Position numbers and translations under genes: made by a program
Source of the DNA: Cyanobacterium sp. Dongsha4
GTDB taxonomy: Bacteria > Cyanobacteriota > Cyanobacteriia > Cyanobacteriales > Cyanobacteriaceae
Length of the DNA stretch: 64,000 nt
Assembly: GCF_036345015.1 (NCBI RefSeq)
Contig: NZ_CP084098.1
Location: 496,001 to 560,000, forward strand
Direction: 5' to 3'
Notes under the pieces: model-generated
What the model was told of the DNA's origin: nothing
What the model saw: only the letters and a program-made list of their open reading frames with translations
Databases searched by the model: none
Shown here: positions 27,958-36,475 of the stretch, piece after piece
Numbering within the stretch: the stretch's first letter is position 1
Layout of the letters: the number at the start of each line of letters is the position of its first letter

Positions 27958-30900
27958 ATGTCGATTTTACATGGAAGTTTTTTAATTAGAAAAGAAGAAA
28001 AATACTTTATTATTTGGGGAGAAAAGTGGATAAATATCGAGAAAGAAAAGTTTGATTTAGAGGCTGAGTTTTTATATATTTATCCTTTTTTAATTGAAGA
28101 TAACCAAGAATTAGGTGAGCTTTTAAAACAAAATTCTTTGGAGGACATAATTTCCGATGAAACAATAAATAATGAAGATCCTGAATCTTTTTGGCAGTGG
28201 GAAATGGCTTTATTTCCTGTTCAGAAAAAACCAAAATCTAAAACAGTTATACCTCTTCTTTATGAGCATTATTTAGGTATTAGTAATAAATTAAGTTCAG
28301 TTATTTTATATCCTTGGGATGTGTGCGGAGTTAAGTTAAATACAGAACAACTTTTAAGACTATTACAACAGTTACCTTTAAATAAAGTAGATTACATAGC
28401 CCCTGATTTAAGATTTTGGAGTCATATTTATCGTTGGTCTTTAGATTTAATTTGTCGTCAAAAATTTATTCCTAGTATTGATGAGAAAAATAATTGTTTT
28501 TGGCAACCTTTATTAGATAGTAATATTGATCAGGGTAGATTAGCTCATTTTATACAATCAATGCCCTCTATTTGCCGTTGTTATGTGGAGAATGAGGACG
28601 ATCCTAATGTTCCTCAACAAAAGTTAATTCTGGAATTTTTAGCTACTATTTTAGATGCTCAAATAAGACGTTTATTAACAAACATCTCTACTCCTGTTAA
28701 TAATGAATTAATGGTGCAAACTTGGTTAGAATCTTTAAACAACGAAGAAAAAAGTAAATGTCATTTATCTTCTTTAGACAATAAAAGGTTACAAATGGCA
28801 TTTGATAATTGGACATTACCTATTCAAGAAAACTTGATTACTTCTGATTATCAATTGGTCAGAAAACAATATAGACTTTGTTTTAAATTACAGCCTCCTA
28901 GTGGGCAAAATCAAACGGATAATTATGATAATTGGAAATTAGATTACTATTTACAAGCAATAGATAATCCTGATTTTTTGATTCCCACAGAACAAATTTG
29001 GTCACATCCTCATCCTCAATTAGAAATAGGCGATCGCATCATTGATAATCCTCAAGAAATCATTTTGAAAGGGCTAGGATTGGCGGCGAAATTTTACGAA
29101 CCGATAGCGGAAAGTTTGCAAGAATCAATGCCTAATTACTGCTCTTTAAATGCTATTTCTGCTTATCAATTTATCCGCAGTGCGGTATGGCAATTACAAG
29201 ATAATGGATTAGGAATAATTTTACCCAATGGGTTAAATAGTGGTGTTGATGAAAAACGTTTGGGAGTGAAAATAGAAGCTAAAGTTAATCTGAAAAAAGG
29301 TGAAAGATTAAACCTAAATACTTTGTTAAATTATAATTTAAAAGTTGCTGTAGGAGATAAAACTTTAACAAAAAAAGAGTTTCAAAATTTATTAGCACAA
29401 AAATCTCCTATTGTGGAAATTGATGGACAATGGTTAGCTTTACAACCAGCCGATGTAAAAGCCGCAGAAGACATTTTAAATAATACTGATTCTGGCACTA
29501 ATTTAACTGTGGAAGATGCTCTGCGTTTAAGTAGTGGTAACAGTGAAACTATTGCAAAATTACCTGTTGTCGCCTTTGAAAGTAGCGGTGCATTAGCAGA
29601 TTTAATTAACAGTATTAATGATAATCAAAAAGTAGAAGTATTAAATTCACCAAAAGATTTTCAAGGTACTTTACGACCCTATCAAGAATTAGGATTTAGT
29701 TGGTTATATTTCTTGCAAAAATGGAATTTAGGGGGATGTTTAGCGGATGATATGGGATTAGGAAAAACTGTACAATTAATTGCTTTTATCTTAACTTTAA
29801 AAGAGAAAAAAGAATTAAATAAACCTAGTTTAATTGTTGCACCAACTTCTGTTTTAAATAACTGGGCAAGGGAAATAAAAAAATTCGCTCCTTCCTTAAA
29901 TGTTTTAATCCATCATGGAGATAATCGTAGCAAAGAAAAAGAGTTTATTAAAACCAGCAAGAAATTAGATATTATCATCACCAGTTATTCTTTAGTTTAT
30001 AGAGATTTTGACACATTAAACTTAGTAGAATGGCAAGGAATTATTCTCGATGAGGCACAAAACATCAAAAATCCTCAAGCAAAACAAACTCAAGCAGTCC
30101 ATGATTTAAACTCTGAATTTAGAATTGCTTTAACAGGTACACCAGTAGAAAATAGACTCTCAGAATTATGGTCAATTTTAGAGTTTTTAAACCCCGGTTA
30201 TTTAGGGACACAACAATTTTTCCAACGGCGTTTTACCTTGCCTATTGAAAAATATGGGGATCAACATTCCTTACAAACTTTACGTTCTTTGGTTCAACCT
30301 TTTATTCTGAGACGCTTAAAAACAGACAAAAATATCATTCAAGATTTACCTGAAAAACAGGAGATGAATGTTTATTGTGGCTTATCTGGTGAACAAGCTC
30401 AATTATATCAAAATTTAGTGGATGAATCCTTAGAAAAAATTAATGAAACTACAGGAATTAAACGTCATGGTTTAGTATTAACTTTGCTGATGAAATTAAA
30501 ACAAGTTTGCAATCATCCTGCTCATTTATTAAAAGAAGAAAAGCTCAATTTTTCCTCTCGCTCAGGGAAGTTGTTACGCCTAGAAGAGATGTTAGAAGAA
30601 GTAGTAGCAGAGGGCGATCGCAGCTTAATTTTTACTCAATTTGCAGAGTGGGGAAATCTATTACAACCCTATTTGCGTAAAAAGCTAGGGGTCGAAGTAT
30701 TGTTTTTATCAGGTAGTACCAAAACAGAAAAACGTCAAGAAATGGTCGATCGCTTCCAAAATGATCCTCAAGGACCTCCTATATTTATACTATCATTAAA
30801 AGCAGGAGGAACAGGCTTAAATTTGACCAGAGCAAATCATGTTTTCCATTATGATAGATGGTGGAATCCTGCGGTAGAAAATCAAGCAACAGATAGAGCG

Positions 30901-31101
30901 TATCGTATTGGACAAAAACAAAATGTCCAAGTGCATAAATTTGTTTGTAGTGGCACTTTGGAAGAGAAAATTAATGATATTTTGGAAAGCAAACAACAGT
31001 TAGCAGAACAAACAATTAATAGCGGTGAGGATTGGCTAACTAATCTTGACACTGACCAATTAAGAGAACTGCTTATTCTGGAGAGAAATGCAATTATTTA
31101 A
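27958..31101 (+). CDS. SNF2-family ATPase/helicase-like protein
   Basis: A 1,047-residue Swi2/Snf2 ATPase. The first 480 residues or so are the N-terminal region of bacterial SNF2 proteins with unknown function. The motor lies from about 560: LRPYQELGFSWLYF, Walker A DDMGLGKT, APTSVLNNW, DEAQ box LDEAQNIKNPQ, LTGTPVENR, then the second lobe with SGSTKTEKRQEMVDRF, LSLKAGGTGLNLT and QATDRAYRIGQ. These proteins move along double-stranded DNA; bacterial members interact with RNA polymerase or restriction systems. No partner gene is next to it. The stop is 15 bases from the end of tRNA-Leu on the other strand. Confidence 0.9.
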   Translation: MSILHGSFLIRKEEKYFIIWGEKWINIEKEKFDLEAEFLYIYPFLIEDNQELGELLKQNSLEDIISDETINNEDPESFWQWEMALFPVQKKPKSKTVIPLLYEHYLGISNKLSSVILYPWDVCGVKLNTEQLLRLLQQLPLNKVDYIAPDLRFWSHIYRWSLDLICRQKFIPSIDEKNNCFWQPLLDSNIDQGRLAHFIQSMPSICRCYVENEDDPNVPQQKLILEFLATILDAQIRRLLTNISTPVNNELMVQTWLESLNNEEKSKCHLSSLDNKRLQMAFDNWTLPIQENLITSDYQLVRKQYRLCFKLQPPSGQNQTDNYDNWKLDYYLQAIDNPDFLIPTEQIWSHPHPQLEIGDRIIDNPQEIILKGLGLAAKFYEPIAESLQESMPNYCSLNAISAYQFIRSAVWQLQDNGLGIILPNGLNSGVDEKRLGVKIEAKVNLKKGERLNLNTLLNYNLKVAVGDKTLTKKEFQNLLAQKSPIVEIDGQWLALQPADVKAAEDILNNTDSGTNLTVEDALRLSSGNSETIAKLPVVAFESSGALADLINSINDNQKVEVLNSPKDFQGTLRPYQELGFSWLYFLQKWNLGGCLADDMGLGKTVQLIAFILTLKEKKELNKPSLIVAPTSVLNNWAREIKKFAPSLNVLIHHGDNRSKEKEFIKTSKKLDIIITSYSLVYRDFDTLNLVEWQGIILDEAQNIKNPQAKQTQAVHDLNSEFRIALTGTPVENRLSELWSILEFLNPGYLGTQQFFQRRFTLPIEKYGDQHSLQTLRSLVQPFILRRLKTDKNIIQDLPEKQEMNVYCGLSGEQAQLYQNLVDESLEKINETTGIKRHGLVLTLLMKLKQVCNHPAHLLKEEKLNFSSRSGKLLRLEEMLEEVVAEGDRSLIFTQFAEWGNLLQPYLRKKLGVEVLFLSGSTKTEKRQEMVDRFQNDPQGPPIFILSLKAGGTGLNLTRANHVFHYDRWWNPAVENQATDRAYRIGQKQNVQVHKFVCSGTLEEKINDILESKQQLAEQTINSGEDWLTNLDTDQLRELLILERNAII

Positions 31102-31115
31102 AGGGTTTTAGAGTA

Positions 31116-31197
31116 TGGGCAGAGCGAGACTCGAACTCGCATGACCGAAGCCGCCACATTTTGAGTGTGGTGCGTCTACCAATTTCGCCATCCGCCC
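31116..31197 (-). tRNA. tRNA-Leu (anticodon CAA)
   Basis: The minus strand folds as a class II tRNA of 82 bases. The acceptor stem GGGCGGA/TCTGCCC has one G-T pair and discriminator A. The D-arm is GGCGAAATTGGTAGACGC. The anticodon stem CCACA/TGTGG has loop CTCAAAA, giving anticodon CAA. A short variable arm follows, then the T-arm with GGTTCGA-type GAGTTCGAGTCTC. CCA is not encoded. The 5' 22 bases overlap the 3' end of the M48 protease gene on the same strand. Confidence 0.95.
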
Positions 31198-32042
31198 TGA
31201 CGATCACTTTCACAATTATAACTTATTCTCTTTTGATTGAGCAACTGATCATACTCAGGAGAATTAGACCATTTTTCTACTTCTTTTGCTCTAATAATCG
31301 GCAATGGATGGGTTAACTGAGCAGTTTGTGTTTCTTGTAACAATCTTCCTAACTCATTATTACTCATCACTCTATAGTCTTTGACCTGCTCCATAAAAGC
31401 AGATAAATTCAACTGAGACGCTAAATTCGGTGAACCTCCAGCTAGTTTCATCAATACAGACATAACAATTTCTGGTTTTTGTACTACTAATAAAGCACTG
31501 CGATCGCAACTAAATTCAGCACAACGAACCCACTGTAATAACTGACTTTGTAGAGATTGAGCCACCAATGTTCCCCAGGTCGGGATTAATCCGGCCGCCA
31601 ATACCATAATATTAGCTAAAGAAAGATATACTCCATGCTCACACTTTAAATGCCCCAACTCATGAGCAATGACAGCCTTAATTTCTTCAGGATTGAGTAA
31701 ATCAAGCAAAGAGGTATGAATAACAATAAAAGGTTTTTGACCACGAATAGCTAAAGTATAAGCATTCGGCACAGGGTTTTGCTGAATGTATAATTGAGGC
31801 GTTTCTACATCCAAGATTTCACAGGCAGAAATTAGTAAATCATGCAAATCAGGTAGTTGTTTTTCTGAAATACGAATACTCGAAGCGATATTATTAAGAT
31901 AAAAAAAATCTTCCGCAATACTTCCTAAAAAACCTCTAATAGCTAAATCTAAACCAGGAAGTTGCTTAAGTCGATTTGTTGCTTCCAAGTCCAAAGGATG
32001 ACGAAAATGATCCGCTTTTAACCCGATTAATTTTACCGTCAT
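31176..32042 (-). CDS. M48-family zinc metalloprotease
   Basis: A 288-residue M48 peptidase with the zinc motif HELGH (AVIAHELGHLKCEHG) and the downstream third ligand region CAEFSCDRSAL. Hydrophobic stretches flank the active site (LANIMVLAAGLIPTWG), pointing to a membrane-attached HtpX/Ste24-like enzyme that clears misfolded membrane proteins. I use the ATG at 32042 (MTVKLIGLKADHF); two TTG codons lie just upstream. The last seven residues, QGGWRNW after ESDR, are encoded by the 5' part of tRNA-Leu, and the TAG stop lies in the tRNA D-loop. Confidence 0.88.
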   Translation of the reverse strand: MTVKLIGLKADHFRHPLDLEATNRLKQLPGLDLAIRGFLGSIAEDFFYLNNIASSIRISEKQLPDLHDLLISACEILDVETPQLYIQQNPVPNAYTLAIRGQKPFIVIHTSLLDLLNPEEIKAVIAHELGHLKCEHGVYLSLANIMVLAAGLIPTWGTLVAQSLQSQLLQWVRCAEFSCDRSALLVVQKPEIVMSVLMKLAGGSPNLASQLNLSAFMEQVKDYRVMSNNELGRLLQETQTAQLTHPLPIIRAKEVEKWSNSPEYDQLLNQKRISYNCESDRQGGWRNW

Positions 32043-32305
32043 GGTCAACAATTAGTTTTATTTTTTCTTCATATTCTAACATTATCCATAGAAATTCAGA
32101 GAGAAATCATCATCATTTCTACACTTATGACTAAACTTGAGTCAATTTATATTTCAATCTGATCACTTTTATGTAATAATGTATAGTAAATATTTGTAAA
32201 TTTTCTTGCAAATATCTGGCTATTTTTCTAGTAATACATTACCCTAGTATTACTAATACTCAATGTCAAAAAATTTAATGTCTAGTATAGTTTAGAGGAA
32301 AAAAA

Positions 32306-32638
32306 ATGCGTCCTAACAGAACCTCCACCACTCAAATGGAAGTTACCAGCATCCGTTTAGAAAAAACTCTTAAAGATAGCTTAAAGTCTTTATCTGGTAG
32401 TCAAGGTTATCAAACATTAATTCGAGATATTCTTTGGAACTATGTACAGCAAAAGTCTGGAGAATACCGTCCTAATTTTTCCAAAACTGATATTCGCTCT
32501 ACTATTACTGCAACCGCTAGAAAAGACGAAAGTTGCGTATTAACAGGTAAGCTGATTCCCGAAGGTGAAGAAATGCTTTTAGCTTTAACCATTCACGGTG
32601 ATTTTGTCCCTGTTTCCGTAGATGCAATGAAAGAATAG
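32306..32638 (+). CDS. Small conserved protein with ribbon-helix-helix-like N-terminus
   Basis: 110 residues. The first half, MEVTSIRLEKTLKDSLKSLS and then GYQTLIRDILWNYV, has the strand-helix-helix spacing of ribbon-helix-helix DNA-binding domains (CopG/MetJ type). The second half, CVLTGKLIPEGEEMLLALTI, is a small beta-rich unit of unknown role. The start is supported by TAGAGGA seven bases upstream. A 250-base AT-rich leader precedes it. It may be a DNA-binding regulator, though the fold call is by pattern only. Confidence 0.65.
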   Translation: MRPNRTSTTQMEVTSIRLEKTLKDSLKSLSGSQGYQTLIRDILWNYVQQKSGEYRPNFSKTDIRSTITATARKDESCVLTGKLIPEGEEMLLALTIHGDFVPVSVDAMKE

Positions 32639-32846
32639 GACATTATCTTAGGAATTAGGAATACAAAAAGGTAAAAGGGCAAGGGGCAAAGGTAAATAGT
32701 TGATAATTAATCACTTCTAACCCCGAACCCCGAAATCAGGTATTGCTTATCTTCTGGTCAATGACACAAATATTAAATTCTAGGTATCATGAAAATGTCA
32801 TAATGTAGGAATAATCATAAAATTTCCTTTACCTTTTCTATTAATC

Positions 32847-33428
32847 ATGTCTATAAAACAATCGGATTATGAAACGGTGTTGGCTGACTACAGCAGTCGC
32901 AAAAGAGTTGTCTCTTTATTAGGGATGTATAGGGAATATTTAGAAATGATTCCCAGTATGAGAAGACCAACAGAAAGTGTTATTACAATACCCCTTCCCC
33001 TCGCAAAAGTAAGAAATTTAAAAACCGTTTCTGGAGATTGTTTAAGTTCTGTAGGTACGGATGAAATAACACCTATTCCCTGTGATTTAGCCATTTTAAT
33101 GTGTGATCCTGAATGGAAGATTAAGATAGGGGTAGAAATTCTAGTATTTATTCATCGCCCCCAAGAAGATTTTTCAGATTTACTAAGACGTTGGCGCCAA
33201 TCTCAAATTTATTTGAACAAAGAATATGAGTGGATTATGCCAAAGACAGAAGAACATATGTTTAGTGATTTAGCCGAAGAAATTAGACCTTTATTTGTGG
33301 TTTTTTCTCAAACGCCAGAAAGAATTAAAAAGGGTTTATCAGGTGCGAATCTCCCTTATGTAGAATATATCCCTGAAGTGCCTAGTGATGACCCAGAATT
33401 TATCCCCTCTCCTATGAAAAATAATTAG
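32847..33428 (+). CDS. Conserved hypothetical protein
   Basis: A 193-residue soluble protein that I cannot assign to a family. Notable runs are IPSMRRPTESVITIPLPLAKVR, LAILMCDPEWKIKIGVEILVF and DFSDLLRRWRQSQIYLNKEYEWIMP. It is Pro-rich near the end (EYIPEVPSDDPEFIPSP). No signal peptide or membrane segment. It stands in a run of rightward genes from 32.3 to 36.4 kb with moderate gaps. Function unknown. Confidence 0.6.
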   Translation: MSIKQSDYETVLADYSSRKRVVSLLGMYREYLEMIPSMRRPTESVITIPLPLAKVRNLKTVSGDCLSSVGTDEITPIPCDLAILMCDPEWKIKIGVEILVFIHRPQEDFSDLLRRWRQSQIYLNKEYEWIMPKTEEHMFSDLAEEIRPLFVVFSQTPERIKKGLSGANLPYVEYIPEVPSDDPEFIPSPMKNN

Positions 33429-33523
33429 AGATTATTATTGTTTTAATGCTTATTAGTTGAATCAAGTTTTTGAAAAAGTTTATGATTGTTTAAGTTTAGC
33501 TGTCAATAAAAATCATATTAGTA

Positions 33524-34651
33524 ATGTTTAATAAACTATTTGCCATTAGCAAAAAAAATAAGAATAATACTCAGGTTTCACAAAGCAAAGATGATTTTCT
33601 TGGGGAAAATGACCAAGTAAAACCAGTTAAATCGAAAGGCTTATCAATACAAAAACAAAGGGAAGAACAAATAAAAAGAAAGAAAATAATCATCAAACAT
33701 TTTGGCAAGTCTTTACTCAATTTACAGCTAGAAACAGGCATTTGGACACCAGTATATATTGTTGATTTATATGAGGTAAATTTTTCGCAAAATCAAGAAG
33801 ATTATGCACCCTTAATTGATAATGCTTTAAGTGAGTGTTTTGAAATTCATAAACAGAAATTAAGACAAAAAATTTATCGTGAGTCTTTTAATTTACAACC
33901 CGGAGAATTATTAATTGTTGCGAAGGAAATAGAAGGAGAAATATTCTTATCATGTAAAAAATTCCCTTATAATATTGAAAAATTAGTAGAACTTCTTAAT
34001 TGTGGTTTCTTTACTTCTCATACTCATCAATTATTTTTTTTACGATATTTTGTTCCTCCTATACCAGATGATTTATATAAATTCGATCGCATCTCTATTC
34101 CTTCTAAATTTGAGCTAGTTATTAGAAAAATTATTCATTACTGCGATCGCACTTTTACTACAGATAATTTACCCTATGAAAAATGGGAAAATTTAATCAA
34201 TAATTTGCAGGTATTAGGAATGATTATAAAATTTCCCGATACAGAAGAAACCGTCACAATAGATGCACTTTTGACAGAAGATTATAGTAATATTGGCTAC
34301 CATCGTTTAAAAGTAGAAGAAGTTGTTAAAGATACCATAGACAAAAATCCTATTGTTATACCCCTATTTATTCTTTTATTAGCTTTCTTTTGTAGCGATA
34401 AAAATGATAGTAAAATCTTTTCTTATCACTATTTATTTTCTCCTACAGGCATCACGAAAAAAAAATCAATGGAGCGGGGACAACTTTCTTTCTTTAAACT
34501 TTTTAACGAACTTTTAGACGAATCTTTATTACCAAATCAATTTCGTAAATGTATGTCAACTATCTATTATGAAGCCTTTATTTTACATCAATATGAAATA
34601 GAAGATTTACTATTTAAGTATAGAGAAAAATATAAACAAAAAACTAAGTAA
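33524..34651 (+). CDS. Hypothetical protein
   Basis: 375 residues with no family I recognise. The N-terminal 60 residues are Lys/Asn/Gln-rich and probably unstructured (SKKNKNNTQVSQSKDD). The middle has alternating hydrophobic strands (LLNLQLETGIWTPVYIVDLY, PGELLIVAKEIEGEIFLSC). A single hydrophobic stretch, NPIVIPLFILLLAFFCS, near residue 285 could be a buried helix or membrane anchor. The coding DNA contains HIP1 sites, so it is resident rather than recently acquired. It starts 95 bases after the preceding gene. Confidence 0.55.
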   Translation: MFNKLFAISKKNKNNTQVSQSKDDFLGENDQVKPVKSKGLSIQKQREEQIKRKKIIIKHFGKSLLNLQLETGIWTPVYIVDLYEVNFSQNQEDYAPLIDNALSECFEIHKQKLRQKIYRESFNLQPGELLIVAKEIEGEIFLSCKKFPYNIEKLVELLNCGFFTSHTHQLFFLRYFVPPIPDDLYKFDRISIPSKFELVIRKIIHYCDRTFTTDNLPYEKWENLINNLQVLGMIIKFPDTEETVTIDALLTEDYSNIGYHRLKVEEVVKDTIDKNPIVIPLFILLLAFFCSDKNDSKIFSYHYLFSPTGITKKKSMERGQLSFFKLFNELLDESLLPNQFRKCMSTIYYEAFILHQYEIEDLLFKYREKYKQKTK

Positions 34652-34705
34652 ATAATTATTTAATCTCATCATCAATTTGATTTATTAATCATAAAATATC
34701 TTCAG

Positions 34706-35449
34706 ATGACTAATCGTTCAAAACCTCATATTACTGCAATTATTGCCATGAGTTTAAATGGCAAAATCAGCACCGATGTAAATACTAGAGCAAAATTCAC
34801 CTCTGTTAATGACTTTCATCACTTAGAAACCCAAGTATCTTTGTGCGATGCCGTAATTTTTGGAGCAAATACCCTCCGTGCCTATGGTACAAGTTTATCA
34901 ATTAAAGACCCAGAATTAATAAAAGAAAGACAAGCAAGACACCAACAGCCTCAACCTTTGCATATAGTTTGCTCACCCTCTGGTAATCTTAAACCTGATT
35001 GGGCTTTTTTTTCTCAACCGATACCTCGTGGTTTAATTACTACTAAAGAGGGATTAAATACATGGCATGAAAATGTAAATACTTGTCTCAATTGCAATAA
35101 TGATATTCAATATTCATCAAAAGAAGGTGAAAAATCTTATTTTCAGAATATTTTTATCTCAGAATCATCAATAATTAATTGGCACTTTATTCTTGATAAT
35201 TTACAAAATATGAACATTAATAAAATTGCTATTTTGGGGGGAGAAAAATTAATAACTTCTTTTTTAAAAGATAAATTAATTGATGATTTATGGATAACTA
35301 TTTGTCCTTTATTAATATTAAACAGTAAAGCTCCTAATTTTTGTTCAACTTTTTTAGATGATAATATGCACTCAACAATTTCTTTGCAATTATTAGAGGT
35401 GATAAATATTGAAGAAGAAATTTTCGTTCATTATTCTGTTGATTATTGA
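34706..35449 (+). CDS. RibD C-terminal-type reductase (DHFR-like fold)
   Basis: A 247-residue protein with the dihydrofolate-reductase-like domain of RibD: PHITAIIAMSLNGKISTD at the start, DAVIFGANTLRAYG, then a long central insert, and KIAILGGEKLITSFLKDKLIDDLWITICPLLI. It lacks the deaminase domain, so it resembles stand-alone 5-amino-6-ribosylaminouracil-phosphate reductases or related pyrimidine reductases. The NADPH-contact GGEKL and LIDDLWIT are visible. Role in riboflavin synthesis is likely but not certain. Confidence 0.8.
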   Translation: MTNRSKPHITAIIAMSLNGKISTDVNTRAKFTSVNDFHHLETQVSLCDAVIFGANTLRAYGTSLSIKDPELIKERQARHQQPQPLHIVCSPSGNLKPDWAFFSQPIPRGLITTKEGLNTWHENVNTCLNCNNDIQYSSKEGEKSYFQNIFISESSIINWHFILDNLQNMNINKIAILGGEKLITSFLKDKLIDDLWITICPLLILNSKAPNFCSTFLDDNMHSTISLQLLEVINIEEEIFVHYSVDY

Positions 35450-35613
35450 CAATAAGACTTGCGGAAAAATGATTTTTATGATGATATATAGCAGTGCTAT
35501 CTGATGCTTAACATGATAAGGCAACAAAAATATAAAAATATTTTATGAATGCTAAAATATATATACTATAAAGCTAGTGATAGTAAAAAAAGAAAAAACT
35601 ATCTAATTTTTAA

Positions 35614-35811
35614 AAAAGAGAATTAGACAAATTAGAAACAGTCATCATACCTGAATTAGAGAAGAAAAAAGCGACTTAGAAAAAAATTTATGACAATGCA
35701 GTGCGTGATTATGAACTATTAAATGCCTTAACATAAGCATTAAATCAAGTGATTAAAGAGATATATGAGAAAAGAGAGAAATATTTAGAGTTATTAGCAT
35801 TAAGTTATTAG
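35614..35811 (+). pseudogene. Decayed coding remnant with two in-frame stops
   Basis: One frame reads RELDKLETVIIPELEKKKAT, stop, KKIYDNAVRDYELLNALT, stop, ALNQVIKEIYEKREKYLELL. The sequence is Lys/Glu/Leu-rich and coiled-coil-like throughout, in one frame, which is unlikely for random AT-rich DNA. It lies in a 383-base gap between the RibD-like gene and the membrane protein gene. Family unknown. Confidence 0.4.
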
Positions 35812-35832
35812 CAAGATATATATTGGTTTTCT

Positions 35833-36435
35833 ATGAATAGAAAAGTAAAAAACACTGGGATAATTTTACTGATATTATGGGTTATTTATTGGTTAATAAT
35901 TTTTATTCTACCCCAATTCAACTTAATTTTAAGAGGAAGTCTATATAGTATTCTTATTCTGAGTTTAATTTCACTTATTCTCACCTTGAAAATGATTAGG
36001 GAGTCAAACCTTCAAGCATTAGGAAACATCAAGCAGTTAATTATTGCTGTTTTAATTCTCCCTGGTATTATTTTATCTTTCAGTCTAATAATTATTTTAG
36101 GGGGGATTACCTCTTCTCATCCTTGTTTTCGTGAATATCCTTCCCCTAGTCATAAATTAGTTTTAACAATGGAAAGTTGCGGTAGTTTAACTGTAGGCTA
36201 TAATTATACTATTAGTCGAAACTATAGTATTTTTCAGAAGGTAAAATCGAGAGGTAAGATTTCCCCTGATATTAGTGGTAAATGGTATAGTCGCCGTTTC
36301 GAGTCTCTTAAGATTGAATGGGATTCTCAAGAAACCCAGATAAGATGGGAGTTAAAAGAGTATAGTACCACAGGCTTGGCAGAAGATAACTCTCAAATGC
36401 CTATTCAGGGAATAATTAACATCATTAACAATTAA
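35833..36435 (+). CDS. Membrane protein of unknown function
   Basis: 200 residues. Three or four hydrophobic helices fill the first 100 residues (IILLILWVIYWLIIFIL, LYSILILSLISLILTL, LIIAVLILPGIILSFSLIIIL). A soluble C-terminal half follows, with two Cys (HPCFREYPSPSHK, MESCGSLTVGY) that could form a disulphide outside the cytoplasm. No recognised family. It is followed 40 bases later by the convergent polA stop. Confidence 0.6.
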   Translation: MNRKVKNTGIILLILWVIYWLIIFILPQFNLILRGSLYSILILSLISLILTLKMIRESNLQALGNIKQLIIAVLILPGIILSFSLIIILGGITSSHPCFREYPSPSHKLVLTMESCGSLTVGYNYTISRNYSIFQKVKSRGKISPDISGKWYSRRFESLKIEWDSQETQIRWELKEYSTTGLAEDNSQMPIQGIINIINN

Positions 36436-36475
36436 CAATGAAGCAACAGGTAACTGTATATAGTTATTTACCACT

